The position numbers were made by a program, and so were the translations under genes. A stretch of DNA of 64,000 nt, taken from NCBI GenBank assembly GCA_041871065.1, contig CP168942.1, positions 1,056,501 through 1,120,500 of the forward strand. The letters are read 5' to 3'. This stretch comes from Weissella confusa (lineage in GTDB: Bacteria > Bacillota > Bacilli > Lactobacillales > Lactobacillaceae). Below the pieces are notes generated by a model, which was not told the DNA's origin, searched no databases, and saw nothing but the letters and a program-made list of their open reading frames with translations. The stretch's first letter is position 1, and every line of letters begins with the position of its first letter. Of this stretch, positions 28,874 to 37,094 are shown in pieces.

Positions 28874-29983
28874 ATGGTTATCGATCATTTATTTAAAGAA
28901 CGCTGGCAGCAAGAGTGGCGTCAGTATAGTAAGTATTTACGTTACGTCTTTAATGACCATGCCATGTTAGCCTTATTGTTCTTACTAGGTGCTGCCGGAT
29001 TGGCGTATCGACAATTATGGGAAAGCGCCCCAGTAACTTTTTGGACACGAAGCCTGTTACTGCTGGTGTTATTACTAACGCTTGCGATATTTAAGACGCC
29101 GGCAAGTTTTGTTAAAGGCGCCGATCCAGTATTCTTTATGGGAAATGAAGGCGCGTTACGCCGTTTGTTTCACCAAGCAACCCTGTATAGTGTCATCGTT
29201 AACGGTGTCGTGCAACTAGTGCTAACGGTTATCTTGTGGCCGATGATGTTTCGCTTGTTAACACCGAGCTTCATTACGACGCTATTGGTCACAGTAGCGT
29301 TGATGGCCGTAAAAATGTTGTTTACCTTCATGAAGGCACGACGTACGACGCTCTTCGATACGTCAGTAGGAAACAACTTAATTGACTGGTGTGCAGTCGT
29401 CGCTGCTGAAGATAAGCGACAAGCAACCATTTTGGGATTCTTTAATCTATTTATTGATGTGCCGGGCATGAAACCAGCCGTGCGTCGTCAACGTTGGGCT
29501 AACGGCTTGCTTAAACACTGGCCAAACCAGCAACGTAATCCGTTAGTGCGCCTATTAGTCACGACGTTTGTTCGTCAGGGACAATACTGGGATGTTTGGG
29601 GACGGCTAAGCTTGATTGGCCTGTTAGTGGCTTTTGTCACGACGGGCTGGTTACAGACAATCTTGTTTGTCATTTTGTTCTATTTATTGGTGTTGCAGTT
29701 ACTGCCATTGGCTAGTTCACACCGGTCACTAGTTTTTGACCACTTGTATCCAGTGACCGTTAAACAACGGCAACAAGCATTTCGTTATGCTATGATGCCT
29801 TGGTTTATGGTTACGATGTTGATTTGGTCAATTGTTGGTGGCGCATTAGCTGGTTCTATCACACTCTTATTACAAAATGTCATAGGACTTGTCGTAGTAG
29901 GTGGTATTTTGTTATTCTGGTATACGAACCGCATTATTGCAAACACGTTTAGAAGGAGAAATTCACGTGCGTTTACGAAATAA
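28874..29983 (+). CDS. ecsB: ABC transporter permease EcsB
   Basis: 369 residues, EcsB family. Basic N-terminus (FKERWQQEWRQYSKYLRYVF) then several membrane helices (LALLFLLGAAGLAY, LLLVLLLTLAIF, VTVALMAVKMLFTF, LIGLLVAFVTTGWL, MLIWSIVGGALAGSITLLLQ). Partner of EcsA. The AGGTGTAAGG ribosome site lies at the end of ecsA, and the 3' end overlaps trmB by 17 bases. Confidence 0.9.
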   Translation: MVIDHLFKERWQQEWRQYSKYLRYVFNDHAMLALLFLLGAAGLAYRQLWESAPVTFWTRSLLLLVLLLTLAIFKTPASFVKGADPVFFMGNEGALRRLFHQATLYSVIVNGVVQLVLTVILWPMMFRLLTPSFITTLLVTVALMAVKMLFTFMKARRTTLFDTSVGNNLIDWCAVVAAEDKRQATILGFFNLFIDVPGMKPAVRRQRWANGLLKHWPNQQRNPLVRLLVTTFVRQGQYWDVWGRLSLIGLLVAFVTTGWLQTILFVILFYLLVLQLLPLASSHRSLVFDHLYPVTVKQRQQAFRYAMMPWFMVTMLIWSIVGGALAGSITLLLQNVIGLVVVGGILLFWYTNRIIANTFRRRNSRAFTK

Positions 29984-30629
29984 AAAGTGGACTAGCCCAT
30001 GGTTGGCAGATCACACGGACTTGGTAATTACACAAGACCGCGCGACAGGTCTACAAGGAAATTGGCAAAGCATCTTTGAAAAGGTGCAACCATTGTACGT
30101 AGAAATCGGTACAGGTAAGGGTCAATTTATCATTGGTATGGCAAAGAAGTACCCTGAAATTAACTTTATCGGTATGGAAATTCAAGAAGGGGCAGTTGCT
30201 GTTGCAGCGCGTAAGGCGGATGAAGATCCTGCTGATTTGCCTAACTTGAAGTTCATCTATGGTGATGGTGCTGGAGTTGAGACGTACTTTACAAAGGGTG
30301 AGGTATCAAAGTTGTTCTTGAACTTCTCAGATCCTTGGCCAAAGTCACGTCACGAAACGCGTCGTTTGACGTACAAGTCATTCTTGGAAGGTTACCAAGC
30401 TGTTTTGCCAGCTGGTGGTGAGCTAGAATTTAAGACTGATAACCGTGGCTTGTTTGAGTACTCTCTATACTCATTTGCTAACTTCGGCATTGAGTTCTAC
30501 AAGGATGGTATCTCACTAAACTTGCACGAAGACGAAGAAAAGATGAAGGACAACGTTGAGACGGAATACGAGCAAAAGTTCGCGTCACAAGGTTTCCCAA
30601 TTTACAAGTTTACGGGTGCTTTTAAGTAA
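29967..30629 (+). CDS. trmB: tRNA (guanine-N7) methyltransferase TrmB
   Basis: Makes m7G46 in tRNA variable loops with SAM. 220 residues, MRLRNKKWTSPWL start, SAM motif VEIGTGKGQFI, the NFIGMEIQEGAV motif, FLNFSDPWPKSRHETRRLT (family FPDPWPKxRH) and LEFKTDNRGLFEYS. AGAAGGAGAA is 6 bases before a GTG start at 29967, inside the end of ecsB, so the genes are coupled as in other Firmicutes. Terminator follows. Confidence 0.95.
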   Translation: MRLRNKKWTSPWLADHTDLVITQDRATGLQGNWQSIFEKVQPLYVEIGTGKGQFIIGMAKKYPEINFIGMEIQEGAVAVAARKADEDPADLPNLKFIYGDGAGVETYFTKGEVSKLFLNFSDPWPKSRHETRRLTYKSFLEGYQAVLPAGGELEFKTDNRGLFEYSLYSFANFGIEFYKDGISLNLHEDEEKMKDNVETEYEQKFASQGFPIYKFTGAFK

Positions 30630-30635
30630 CCAACA

Positions 30636-30674
30636 AAAAACGCATGCTGACTAACCAAGTCAACATGCGTTTTT
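30636..30674. terminator. Bidirectional terminator trmB / yslB
   Basis: AAAAACGCATG (30636-30646) pairs with CATGCGTTTTT (30664-30674), with an inner TGACT/AGTCA stem. Confidence 0.9.
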
Positions 30675-30683
30675 AATTATCTT

Positions 30684-31109
30684 TTATTCAGCTAGGGTTG
30701 CGGGTGCTTCTGTCATTACAGTCAAGGTAACGGCTTGCTTAGATGCTTCCCATTGTGCCTCTGCACCGAATCCAATTTGTTGTTGGGTTTGTTGGGCGAT
30801 AAAGCCAGCTTCCAATGCAAAGCTAGCCGCTGCGTTCTCGCGCAAACGAGCTTCGACGATTGCCCCGTCTAGACGCCACTTTTGCATCGTTGGCTTTTGC
30901 GTCGTAAGTGTTAACGTTCCAAAACCAGCTTCTTGGAAAAAGGCTTCGATAGCTGAGATGCCGTGTAGTTCAACGTCTCGTGCTAACGTCTTGCCTGCCC
31001 AGTAGATAATTTCTGATTGATCATCTTGTAGTAATTCAGGTAACAAACGATCACGTAGCAAGGTTAACGCGAACACGTCAAGACCTGGCGTTTGTGCTGA
31101 TTCCGTCAT
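30684..31109 (-). CDS. YslB-like DUF2507 protein
   Basis: 141 residues. Recognised by ARDVEL-type and FFQEAGFG segments and the C-terminal SFALEAGFIAQQ block with EAQWEAS after it. Cytoplasmic; function unknown in B. subtilis (YslB). AAAGGAG ribosome site. Confidence 0.8.
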   Translation of the reverse strand: MTESAQTPGLDVFALTLLRDRLLPELLQDDQSEIIYWAGKTLARDVELHGISAIEAFFQEAGFGTLTLTTQKPTMQKWRLDGAIVEARLRENAAASFALEAGFIAQQTQQQIGFGAEAQWEASKQAVTLTVMTEAPATLAE

Positions 31110-31221
31110 GATGAACTCCTTTTATTACAGTTTCATATTTTAATTATAGTGTATTTGGGGTTGGTTTGCCAATAATTTACGTTAGTGTTACAATTAAAAT
31201 CTTGAAAGGATGGATTTTGGC

Positions 31222-32142
31222 ATGACTTTACCTGATAATCCGTTAATAAATAGCACGCTAGGATTAATCAATGGTGACCTTTTTGCACAAAAAATCATCA
31301 TGGGTGACGGTTCGCAGTGGGGCAGTGATTCATCGCTAACCCTTGCGACCATTGCAAGTCTTTCTAACGGCTATATATTAACCGACATCATGACTCAGTT
31401 CTCTTACTGGTACACGACCGGCGCTTATACCGCTGATGGCGCACCACAACCGGCTGGGGATGTAACAAGACTCGCAATCGAAAACTTCCGACAGACGCAA
31501 GATCCATTCACTTCTGGTGGCCGCGATGTGCAAGACAATGCCAATGGTTCATTGTTGCGCATCACACCGGTTGTATTGTTCTTGTATGCTAAGTATGGCT
31601 CAGACTTCATTCACGATGATCCAGCCATGTTAACGTTGCACCAAATTGGTGGTTTGACACACAACCACCCACGTTCGTTGATTGCATTGGGGATGTACGC
31701 CATGCTAATCAATGGTTTGTTGACTGGGATGAAGCTACCCGAAGCATTCGATTTTGCGATTAGCAATGCATACGAATACTACGCAAAGCACGCTGTGTTT
31801 GCTGATGAGCTTGAAGCGTTTGAATCATTGAATACGCCTGATTTTGAAAATATGCCAATCAGTGAGATTCATGCTTCTGGTTATGTCGTTGATACGTTTG
31901 CGGCAACCGTTTGGGTCTTGCTGAATAGCGATAACTTTGAGGATGCATTGACTTTGGCGTCGGGGATGCCAGGTGAACCAATGCGAATCATGCCATTAGT
32001 TGGGGCGGTTGCTGGACTTATGTACGGCAAGGACGCACTACCAACGGCCTGGTTGAATAACCACGAGAAGGATATCGTGACGCGTATTTTGGAAACGGCT
32101 GACCAAAGTGGTGAGTTCGTTTGCCCAACACCTGAAAATTAA
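31222..32142 (+). CDS. ADP-ribosylglycohydrolase-family protein with degenerate metal site
   Basis: About 306 residues, all-helical ARH/DraG layout: GLINGDL start, WGSDSSLTLATIASLSNGY (family W(T/S)DDT), DNANGSLLRITPVVLF (family GNGSLMR), LTHNHPRSL, SGYVVDTFAATVWVLL and GAVAGLMYGKDALPTAWL. Where active enzymes have GGDTDT, this has PGEPMR, and the first motif has SD for DD, so two or more magnesium ligands are lost. Likely non-catalytic or of changed chemistry. The ATG at 31222 lies 11 bases after AAAGGA. Single gene upstream of a permease. Confidence 0.75.
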   Translation: MTLPDNPLINSTLGLINGDLFAQKIIMGDGSQWGSDSSLTLATIASLSNGYILTDIMTQFSYWYTTGAYTADGAPQPAGDVTRLAIENFRQTQDPFTSGGRDVQDNANGSLLRITPVVLFLYAKYGSDFIHDDPAMLTLHQIGGLTHNHPRSLIALGMYAMLINGLLTGMKLPEAFDFAISNAYEYYAKHAVFADELEAFESLNTPDFENMPISEIHASGYVVDTFAATVWVLLNSDNFEDALTLASGMPGEPMRIMPLVGAVAGLMYGKDALPTAWLNNHEKDIVTRILETADQSGEFVCPTPEN

Positions 32143-32149
32143 ATAGTAT

Positions 32150-32187
32150 AGAGGGGTTCTATCTTTTGGTAGGGCCTCTTCTTTTTA
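32150..32187 (+). terminator. Imperfect hairpin before the AEC permease
   Basis: AGAGG...TATC pairs with GGTA...CCTCT around TTTT, then TCTTTTT. Confidence 0.6.
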
Positions 32188-32208
32188 ACCGCAGAAAGGA
32201 GTTTAACA

Positions 32209-33156
32209 ATGGCGACGATTATACACAGTATCTCAGGAGTTTTAATGATTCTGGGCTTGGTAGCGGTCGGGTACGCATTACTCAAGCTACATATCTTTAA
32301 TGATGACGATGGCCGATTGAGTAAATTTCTATCTGGCTTTGTCACAAAAATCGCTATTCCGGCGTACTTGATTGTTAGTATTCCGCAGGATTTCACACCA
32401 GCTAGTTTGGTAGCTTTGGGACCTAAGCTGATTTTGCCAGTTGGTAGTATGCTGGTGCTGTTCATCTTTTCGTTTGTTGTTGTGCGCTTAATCCACGTGC
32501 AACCAGCCCACAAAGGTTTGTTCCAGTCACTGCTGTTTAATTCAAATACTGTGACAGTCGGATTACCAGTTAATATGGCGCTATTCGGTAAAGAAAGTCT
32601 GCCATACGTCCTGGTCTATTACATGGCTAATACCATCGTGTTCTGGACGCTGGGTGTTTATATGATTGAAAGTGATACGCAAACTGGCAAACACTTTGAC
32701 TTGAAGAAAACGTTGAAGGGGGTGTTCACACCACCAATGATCGCGTTGCTGGTTGCTGTCGTTTTGGTCATCTTCCGCATCCAATTGCCTGAGTTCCTGA
32801 CGACAGATTTAACGGATTTGGGGAATACAAACGTACCGCTATCACTTATTTTTATTGGTTTTTCAATCGCTAAGACGCAACGTGCTGATTTGATTCCTGA
32901 TAAGGAAAATATCACGTTGGCCATCGGTCGATTTGTGATGGCACCTACGATCATGGCATTGATGATGATGCCGTTTGACTTACCTAAGTTGCTAAAGGCG
33001 GTGTTTGTCATTCAATCTGCTATGCCTACGATGACGAACGCTGCAGTGATGGCGCGCGAACTTAATGGCGATTACAAATTCGCATCAGTATCGATTACAC
33101 AAACTACGTTAATGATGTTGATTGTTATTCCAGTACTGATGGTAATTGTTAGCTAA
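32209..33156 (+). CDS. AEC-family (auxin efflux carrier-like) permease
   Basis: 315 residues with about ten membrane helices. Family features include FLSGFVTKIAIPAYL, FNSNTVTVGLPVNMALFG, VYYMANTIVFWTLGV, PPMIALLVAVVLVIF and PTMTNAAVMARELNGD. LAB members move malate or other organic acids. It is a paralogue of the malate permease at 55829-56779, but has no metabolic gene beside it, so the substrate is open. AAAGGAG ribosome site. Confidence 0.85.
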   Translation: MATIIHSISGVLMILGLVAVGYALLKLHIFNDDDGRLSKFLSGFVTKIAIPAYLIVSIPQDFTPASLVALGPKLILPVGSMLVLFIFSFVVVRLIHVQPAHKGLFQSLLFNSNTVTVGLPVNMALFGKESLPYVLVYYMANTIVFWTLGVYMIESDTQTGKHFDLKKTLKGVFTPPMIALLVAVVLVIFRIQLPEFLTTDLTDLGNTNVPLSLIFIGFSIAKTQRADLIPDKENITLAIGRFVMAPTIMALMMMPFDLPKLLKAVFVIQSAMPTMTNAAVMARELNGDYKFASVSITQTTLMMLIVIPVLMVIVS

Positions 33157-33172
33157 CTGAATACAAAATATG

Positions 33173-33203
33173 GACGTCACAGGTGTTGCCTGTGGCGTTT
33201 TTT
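33173..33203 (+). terminator. Terminator after the AEC permease
   Basis: ACG-CACAGG pairs with CCTGTG-CGT around TGTTG, then six T. Confidence 0.85.
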
Positions 33204-33225
33204 ACTGACCGAGAGTAAAGTTGAG

Positions 33226-33351
33226 ATAAAGTAGACTGAGAATGTCGGAGATTTTTAATCTCCGACGTGACCAAGTCGCCCTTATCAGGTGCGTCTTTGG
33301 TTTTACGCCTGACTGAAGTCAAGCGTTTTAGACCAACAGCTGCTGTGATAA
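33226..33351 (+). promoter_or_regulatory. Structured leader RNA, copy 2, before a Zn-PLC-like gene
   Basis: Homologue of 2736-2857. Stems: GTCGGAGATT 33244-33253 with AATCTCCGAC 33257-33266; GTGAC 33267-33271 with GTCGC 33275-33279; TTGGTTT 33297-33303 with AGACCAA 33330-33336; ACGC 33305-33308 with GCGT 33323-33326; TGACT 33310-33314 with AGTCA 33317-33321; outer TTATCA 33282-33287 with TGATAA 33346-33351. Relative to copy 1 the first and third helices changed bases on both sides, while two unpaired or switch-forming blocks (33281-33301, 33329-33350) are identical. It ends 19 bases before the ATG of the next gene. No T-run. Confidence 0.75.
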
Positions 33352-33370
33352 AAAGCAGGGGGAGAATATC

Positions 33371-33973
33371 ATGGGATCACGATTAATGCACGCTGCGATT
33401 GCGACGTTGTTGATGGCAAAGTATGAACAGTTAGATACGGCATTCTTAATTGGCAACGAAGCACCGGATGTTGATAAGCTCAATCAAATGACGAAGGATG
33501 AAACACACTATTTAGTGCCTAGCGACCGTGGTACTAGACGTGTCGATTTACAGGCGTTTCTGCAGGCACATCCGGAAACTTTAACAGATACATTCACCTT
33601 AGGTTATTACACGCATTTATTAGCTGATGAAGTTTGGCTAACCGATGTCTTTATGAAAGTTGTGCCACCAAAAGATGATCCAGGACGTCCGGTGGTGTTA
33701 GAGCGTTACTATGAGGATTTTAAAAAGCTTAATCCATATCTCGTTCATAAATATGGTCTGCAACCATTGCCGGTGTCAGCAACTGACGCTGTACCGGCGG
33801 GTTTTGCAGATAAGTCGTGTGTTGAAAAGCTAATTCAAGACTATAATGCTGATTTTACGGGAGAAACAATTGGTGATTTGGCCGTGCTTAGCATTACTCA
33901 AATAGATGTCTACATTGCAAATGTGGTCAACTTAATGGCTAAGGTCATCGACACTGGCGTATTTGTTGAATAA
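33371..33973 (+). CDS. Zinc-dependent phospholipase C-like hydrolase
   Basis: 200 residues. The metal-ligand spacing of the Zn-dependent PLC family is visible: N-terminal MHAAIATLL (His7), LIGNEAPDVD, DETHYLVPSD (His) and GYYTHLLADEVW (His and Asp). No signal peptide, so probably cytoplasmic, as are many LAB 'hydrolase' members of unknown substrate. GCAGGGGGA ribosome site before the ATG. Directly behind leader RNA copy 2, which probably controls it. Confidence 0.65.
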   Translation: MGSRLMHAAIATLLMAKYEQLDTAFLIGNEAPDVDKLNQMTKDETHYLVPSDRGTRRVDLQAFLQAHPETLTDTFTLGYYTHLLADEVWLTDVFMKVVPPKDDPGRPVVLERYYEDFKKLNPYLVHKYGLQPLPVSATDAVPAGFADKSCVEKLIQDYNADFTGETIGDLAVLSITQIDVYIANVVNLMAKVIDTGVFVE

Positions 33974-33995
33974 TCAACTTTTTGACGCATCGTTA

Positions 33996-34032
33996 AAAAA
34001 CCAATCTAAAATTAATCGTAAGACTGATTTTT
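33996..34032 (+). terminator. Weak imperfect hairpin after the hydrolase
   Basis: AAAAACCAATCT against AGACTGATTTTT with mismatches; a T-run ends it. Confidence 0.45.
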
Positions 34033-34074
34033 CATACGCGTTACTATGTAATAATAAGTAAATGGAGGTGGCGT

Positions 34075-35023
34075 ATGAAATCAGCAATAATTAACCAATT
34101 TGGATCTAGTAATGAACTAACGGTCGTTGATAACTATGATGAACCAGACATTGCAGACAACGAAGTGCTGATTGAAACATTTGCGACAAGTGTTAATCCA
34201 ATAGACTATAAGGCCCGTCAAGGTGCTTTGCGAGGCATGTTTCATTGGACTTTCCCGGTTGTGTTAGGCTGGGATATCGCAGGAGTGATTACCAAAGCTG
34301 GCGCAAATGTTACAGAATTTTCGGTTGGTGATCGTGTTTTTGCGCGTCCAGACATGGATGCTACTGGTAAATTCGGCTCATATGCAACGCTTATGGCAGT
34401 AAATGTCGACAAAGTAGCGTTGATGCCAGACAAAATGACATTTGCTGAGGCTGCAGCGTTACCATTAGCTGGCGGGGCAGCGCATGTTGCAAGCTCTACA
34501 AGTGACGGCTGGTTCGAAAGTACTAATTCAAGCTGGCGCTGGCGGTGTCGGCATCGTTGCGATTCAGTTAGCTAAATTGATGGGGTCAACTGTTGCAACG
34601 ACTGCAGGACATGCAAACGCTGAATTTGTCCGTCAACTTGGGGCTGACATTGTCATTGACTATCACGAACGAGCAATTGCCGATGTGATCAGCGAGTATG
34701 ATGCTGTACTAGACAGTGTTGGTGATATTGATGCAGGACTTGATGTGTTAGCGCCAGGCGGTCGATTAGTGACAATTTCTGCTAATCCAACTGAGGAACA
34801 ATTAGCAACCGCTGAAAAGATGCACAAAACGTTAACGGCTGGTTGGCTACACCCAAGTGGCCAGGATTTAGCCGAATTAGCATCGTATTATCAAAACGAC
34901 CAATTGCGAGTCGTGATTGATTCAAAGTTCCCGTTTACGACGGATGGTGTTCGATCAGCGCATGAACGAGTTGAATCACACCATGCGCGTGGTAAAGTCG
35001 TGATTGAAATGAAACCTGAATAG
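34075..35023 (+). pseudogene. Frameshifted quinone oxidoreductase-like MDR-family dehydrogenase
   Basis: NADPH:quinone reductase/zeta-crystallin type (zinc-independent MDR). Frame 1 (34075-34575) gives the N-terminal GroES-like domain: NEVLIETFATSVNPIDYKAR, VLGWDIAGVI, GDRVFARPD, AEAAALPLAGG. Frame 2 (in frame from 34484) gives LQALQVTAGSKVLIQAGAGG, the dinucleotide-binding AGAGGVG loop and the C-terminus to 35023. One extra base at about 34471-34486, near a GGGG run, joins them (LPLAGG..LQALQVTAG). Intact length would be about 315 residues. Ribosome site GGAGGTGG. A sequencing indel in the G-run is the alternative. Confidence 0.82.
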
Positions 35024-35171
35024 ATATGCTGAACACAATGATAGTCCACCGGATGTTGTTGTGTTTTTTTGTGTCTGAAGACATTTGTTAGCCGATTAAA
35101 AAGAATAAAATTGGTGGTTGAATTAAAGTGATATACTTACCATTGATAAATGGTCAAGAGGGGGATTAAAC

Positions 35172-35381
35172 ATGGTCAGGATTATTTTTAGACCACATGA
35201 TTTAGTAGCACTACCGTACGTGGTCTTTATGGCCACAATTATTTTGTTGATGTTCATTGATAGTGCTGCAGGACGTATTCTTTGGGGTGGTATCGGCTTG
35301 TTTGTTGGTCTGATTAGTTTAATTGGTGTTAACGCGATGGTACGTAATCATCCAACCAACGAGTTTGATGAGCATATCTAG
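35172..35381 (+). CDS. Small two-helix membrane protein
   Basis: 69 residues with helices YVVFMATIILLMFI and ILWGGIGLFVGLISLIGV, and an acidic tail (NEFDEHI). No family recognised. AGAGGGGG ribosome site. A 91-residue gene follows after 29 bases. Confidence 0.6.
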   Translation: MVRIIFRPHDLVALPYVVFMATIILLMFIDSAAGRILWGGIGLFVGLISLIGVNAMVRNHPTNEFDEHI

Positions 35382-35410
35382 ATTACCGGCAACCGTTATG
35401 AGGTATCAAA

Positions 35411-35686
35411 ATGTTTGGCAAAAAAACAGATGTGAACCGGCTTGAGACGTTAATTGCTGATGCTTTGGCAGTTGAAAAAAATTCAGCAGTTTCCATGGAG
35501 TTGCACAAGTTAGCAAACAATTTGCAAAACACGACCAAAATTCGAGAAACTGAGAAAACTGGCTATTTAGCAATCACAAAACTTACGAATACGTCGGGAT
35601 TCAGAATCAGCACGGCGTTGTTTACGTTAGTTGAACAGTTAAGCTTAGACGTATATGGATCGGTTCATCAATTCAATGTGTTTTAA
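35411..35686 (+). CDS. Small soluble protein, possibly bacteriocin-immunity-like
   Basis: 91 residues, predicted helical (NRLETLIADALAVEKNSAVS, MELHKLANNLQNT). Size and helix pattern recall class IIa immunity proteins, but no diagnostic motif and no bacteriocin gene is nearby, so this is only a guess. Weak ribosome site TGAGGT. Probably an operon with the membrane protein upstream. Confidence 0.5.
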   Translation: MFGKKTDVNRLETLIADALAVEKNSAVSMELHKLANNLQNTTKIRETEKTGYLAITKLTNTSGFRISTALFTLVEQLSLDVYGSVHQFNVF

Positions 35687-35697
35687 AGATAATAATT

Positions 35698-35736
35698 AAC
35701 GCTGCAAAGACTAGTTCGGTTTTTGCAGCGTTTTTA
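35698..35736 (+). terminator. Terminator of the two small genes
   Basis: AACGCTGCAAA pairs with TTTGCAGCGTT, then TTTTAA. Confidence 0.85.
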
Positions 35737-35896
35737 ATTAGTAGGTGTGTGATTAGTTTTAAGGACTCAGGTATACATTTATTCTAGTTTACATAATATA
35801 TATTATCGTGAGTTGTTATTTTTAAAGCGAAGTACGACGATTAAATCATGTTATCTATGGTACACTGTCCGATAATACATTTTTGGAGGTCTTACA

Positions 35897-36310
35897 ATGG
35901 CTATTCAACAAATTGACACACAACTTGCAACTGATTTCGTCATCAATCAATTAAATGCGCAGCAACAAACACTTTTTGAACTTGATCAGCTCCTTGAATC
36001 AACAATTTCTTTTGCGGATATGACTGATGGCACCGTTTCTGGTGCGTTGGTACTTAAAATTTTCGGTAATACCGCGCATATTTCATTGCTAGCTGTATCA
36101 GCTGATCATCGTAATCACGGCATCGGCCATGATCTTGTGGATGCTGCTATTAATGCATCTAAATCACTGAATTTGCTGCATATTACGGTTAATACACAGG
36201 ATTATCAAGCACCCGAATTTTATCAAAGTTTTGGCTTTATCATCTTTGGACAGCTCACGGACACACCGTTTGTTGGCACTACCAAATACTATCTACAAAT
36301 GACGTTGTAG
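35897..36310 (+). CDS. GNAT acetyltransferase
   Basis: 137 residues. GNAT core: GALVLKIFGNTAHISLLAVS (beta4), acetyl-CoA loop ADHRNHGIGHDLVDAAI (R/QxxGxG type) and FYQSFGFIIFGQ (beta5-alpha4). Substrate unknown. GGAGG ribosome site 8 bases before the ATG. The roughly 210 bases upstream hold only AT-rich promoter-like sequence. Confidence 0.8.
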   Translation: MAIQQIDTQLATDFVINQLNAQQQTLFELDQLLESTISFADMTDGTVSGALVLKIFGNTAHISLLAVSADHRNHGIGHDLVDAAINASKSLNLLHITVNTQDYQAPEFYQSFGFIIFGQLTDTPFVGTTKYYLQMTL

Positions 36311-36340
36311 TTGCTGACAGCTCACAAACTTAAACGCTCA

Positions 36341-36586
36341 TTATAGCGCCATGAAATTTGTGAATAATGACATCAAAAATGCTATCGCAAACAAGCCAAA
36401 AAACGCTAATTGCCATTTCTTTTTAGAATCAATGTACATCATGATATATGACAAACTCAAAGAGCCCCAAATAACAAGGTTATTAATGCGAGCTGGCCAA
36501 TCCATGAAGATGCCACCTAATAATACAATCAGTGCTAATGCCGCGAAGATTCCGGCGATGATTTTAAATGCTTTTGAGTTTGCCAT
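36341..36586 (-). CDS. Small three-helix membrane protein
   Basis: 81 residues from ATG 36586 (AAAGGTGG ribosome site; the longer frame to 36658 lacks one). Helices IIAGIFAALALIVLLGGIFM, NLVIWGSLSLSYIMMYI and WQLAFFGLFAIAFLMSLFTN. Family unknown. Confidence 0.65.
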   Translation of the reverse strand: MANSKAFKIIAGIFAALALIVLLGGIFMDWPARINNLVIWGSLSLSYIMMYIDSKKKWQLAFFGLFAIAFLMSLFTNFMAL

Positions 36587-36838
36587 GTTGTTTAGCCACC
36601 TTTTATTAGTTATCGTTTTGTGATAATTGTAACGTACTTCGTTGCTGTTAAAGTCCATTCTTATAACTTCCTACATGAAATATAAATGTTATAAGTCGCG
36701 ATAACAAATGAAAACGTTTACAATTAAAGTATATGTTGATTGACTGTGGATTATGAAAGAAGATTGCAAACGCCTATTTCACACAATCTGCTGTTAAATA
36801 CTACAACGATCATATCGGTAGTTAGGAAGGAAAAAGAC

Positions 36839-37049
36839 ATGCTAACACTCCTCTTTGGCCTGTTGATGCTCATTTTGGGTGTACTGGAACTCTATCTGAC
36901 AAAACAAGCAGTCAAAACCTATGAAAAATATGACCAATCGCATGCTGCCCCTTTCAAGCCAGGGAGTGAGCTACGGCTTTTACATCGGCGCAGCGCTCAT
37001 TTTATTATCCCTCGGACCAATTATTTCAGGGATTTCTTCAATCATATAA
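36839..37049 (+). pseudogene. Frameshifted small two-helix membrane protein
   Basis: The ATG at 36839 has GGAAGGAAAAA upstream and encodes helix 1 (LLFGLLMLILGVLELYL) and KTYEKYDQSHAAP. In that frame the sequence then turns into nonsense, but the next frame continues as QGVSYGFYIGAALILLSLG, PIISGISSII, a clear second membrane helix with a stop at 37047-37049. Removing one base in CCCCTTT (36948-36954) gives a coherent protein of about 69 residues. Mutation or homopolymer sequencing error. Confidence 0.65.
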
Positions 37050-37056
37050 CTAAACA

Positions 37057-37094
37057 AAAGAGACCTGGACATCAAAATCCAAGTCTCTTTTTTA
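37057..37094. terminator. Bidirectional terminator, small gene / mntH
   Basis: AAAAGAGAC-TGGA pairs with TCCA-GTCTCTTTT. Confidence 0.85.

Noticed and set aside
35411..35686. Bacteriocin locus at the 91-residue gene
   Set aside because: Only a vague size and helix resemblance to immunity proteins; no bacteriocin precursor with a double-Gly leader or YGNGV motif nearby.
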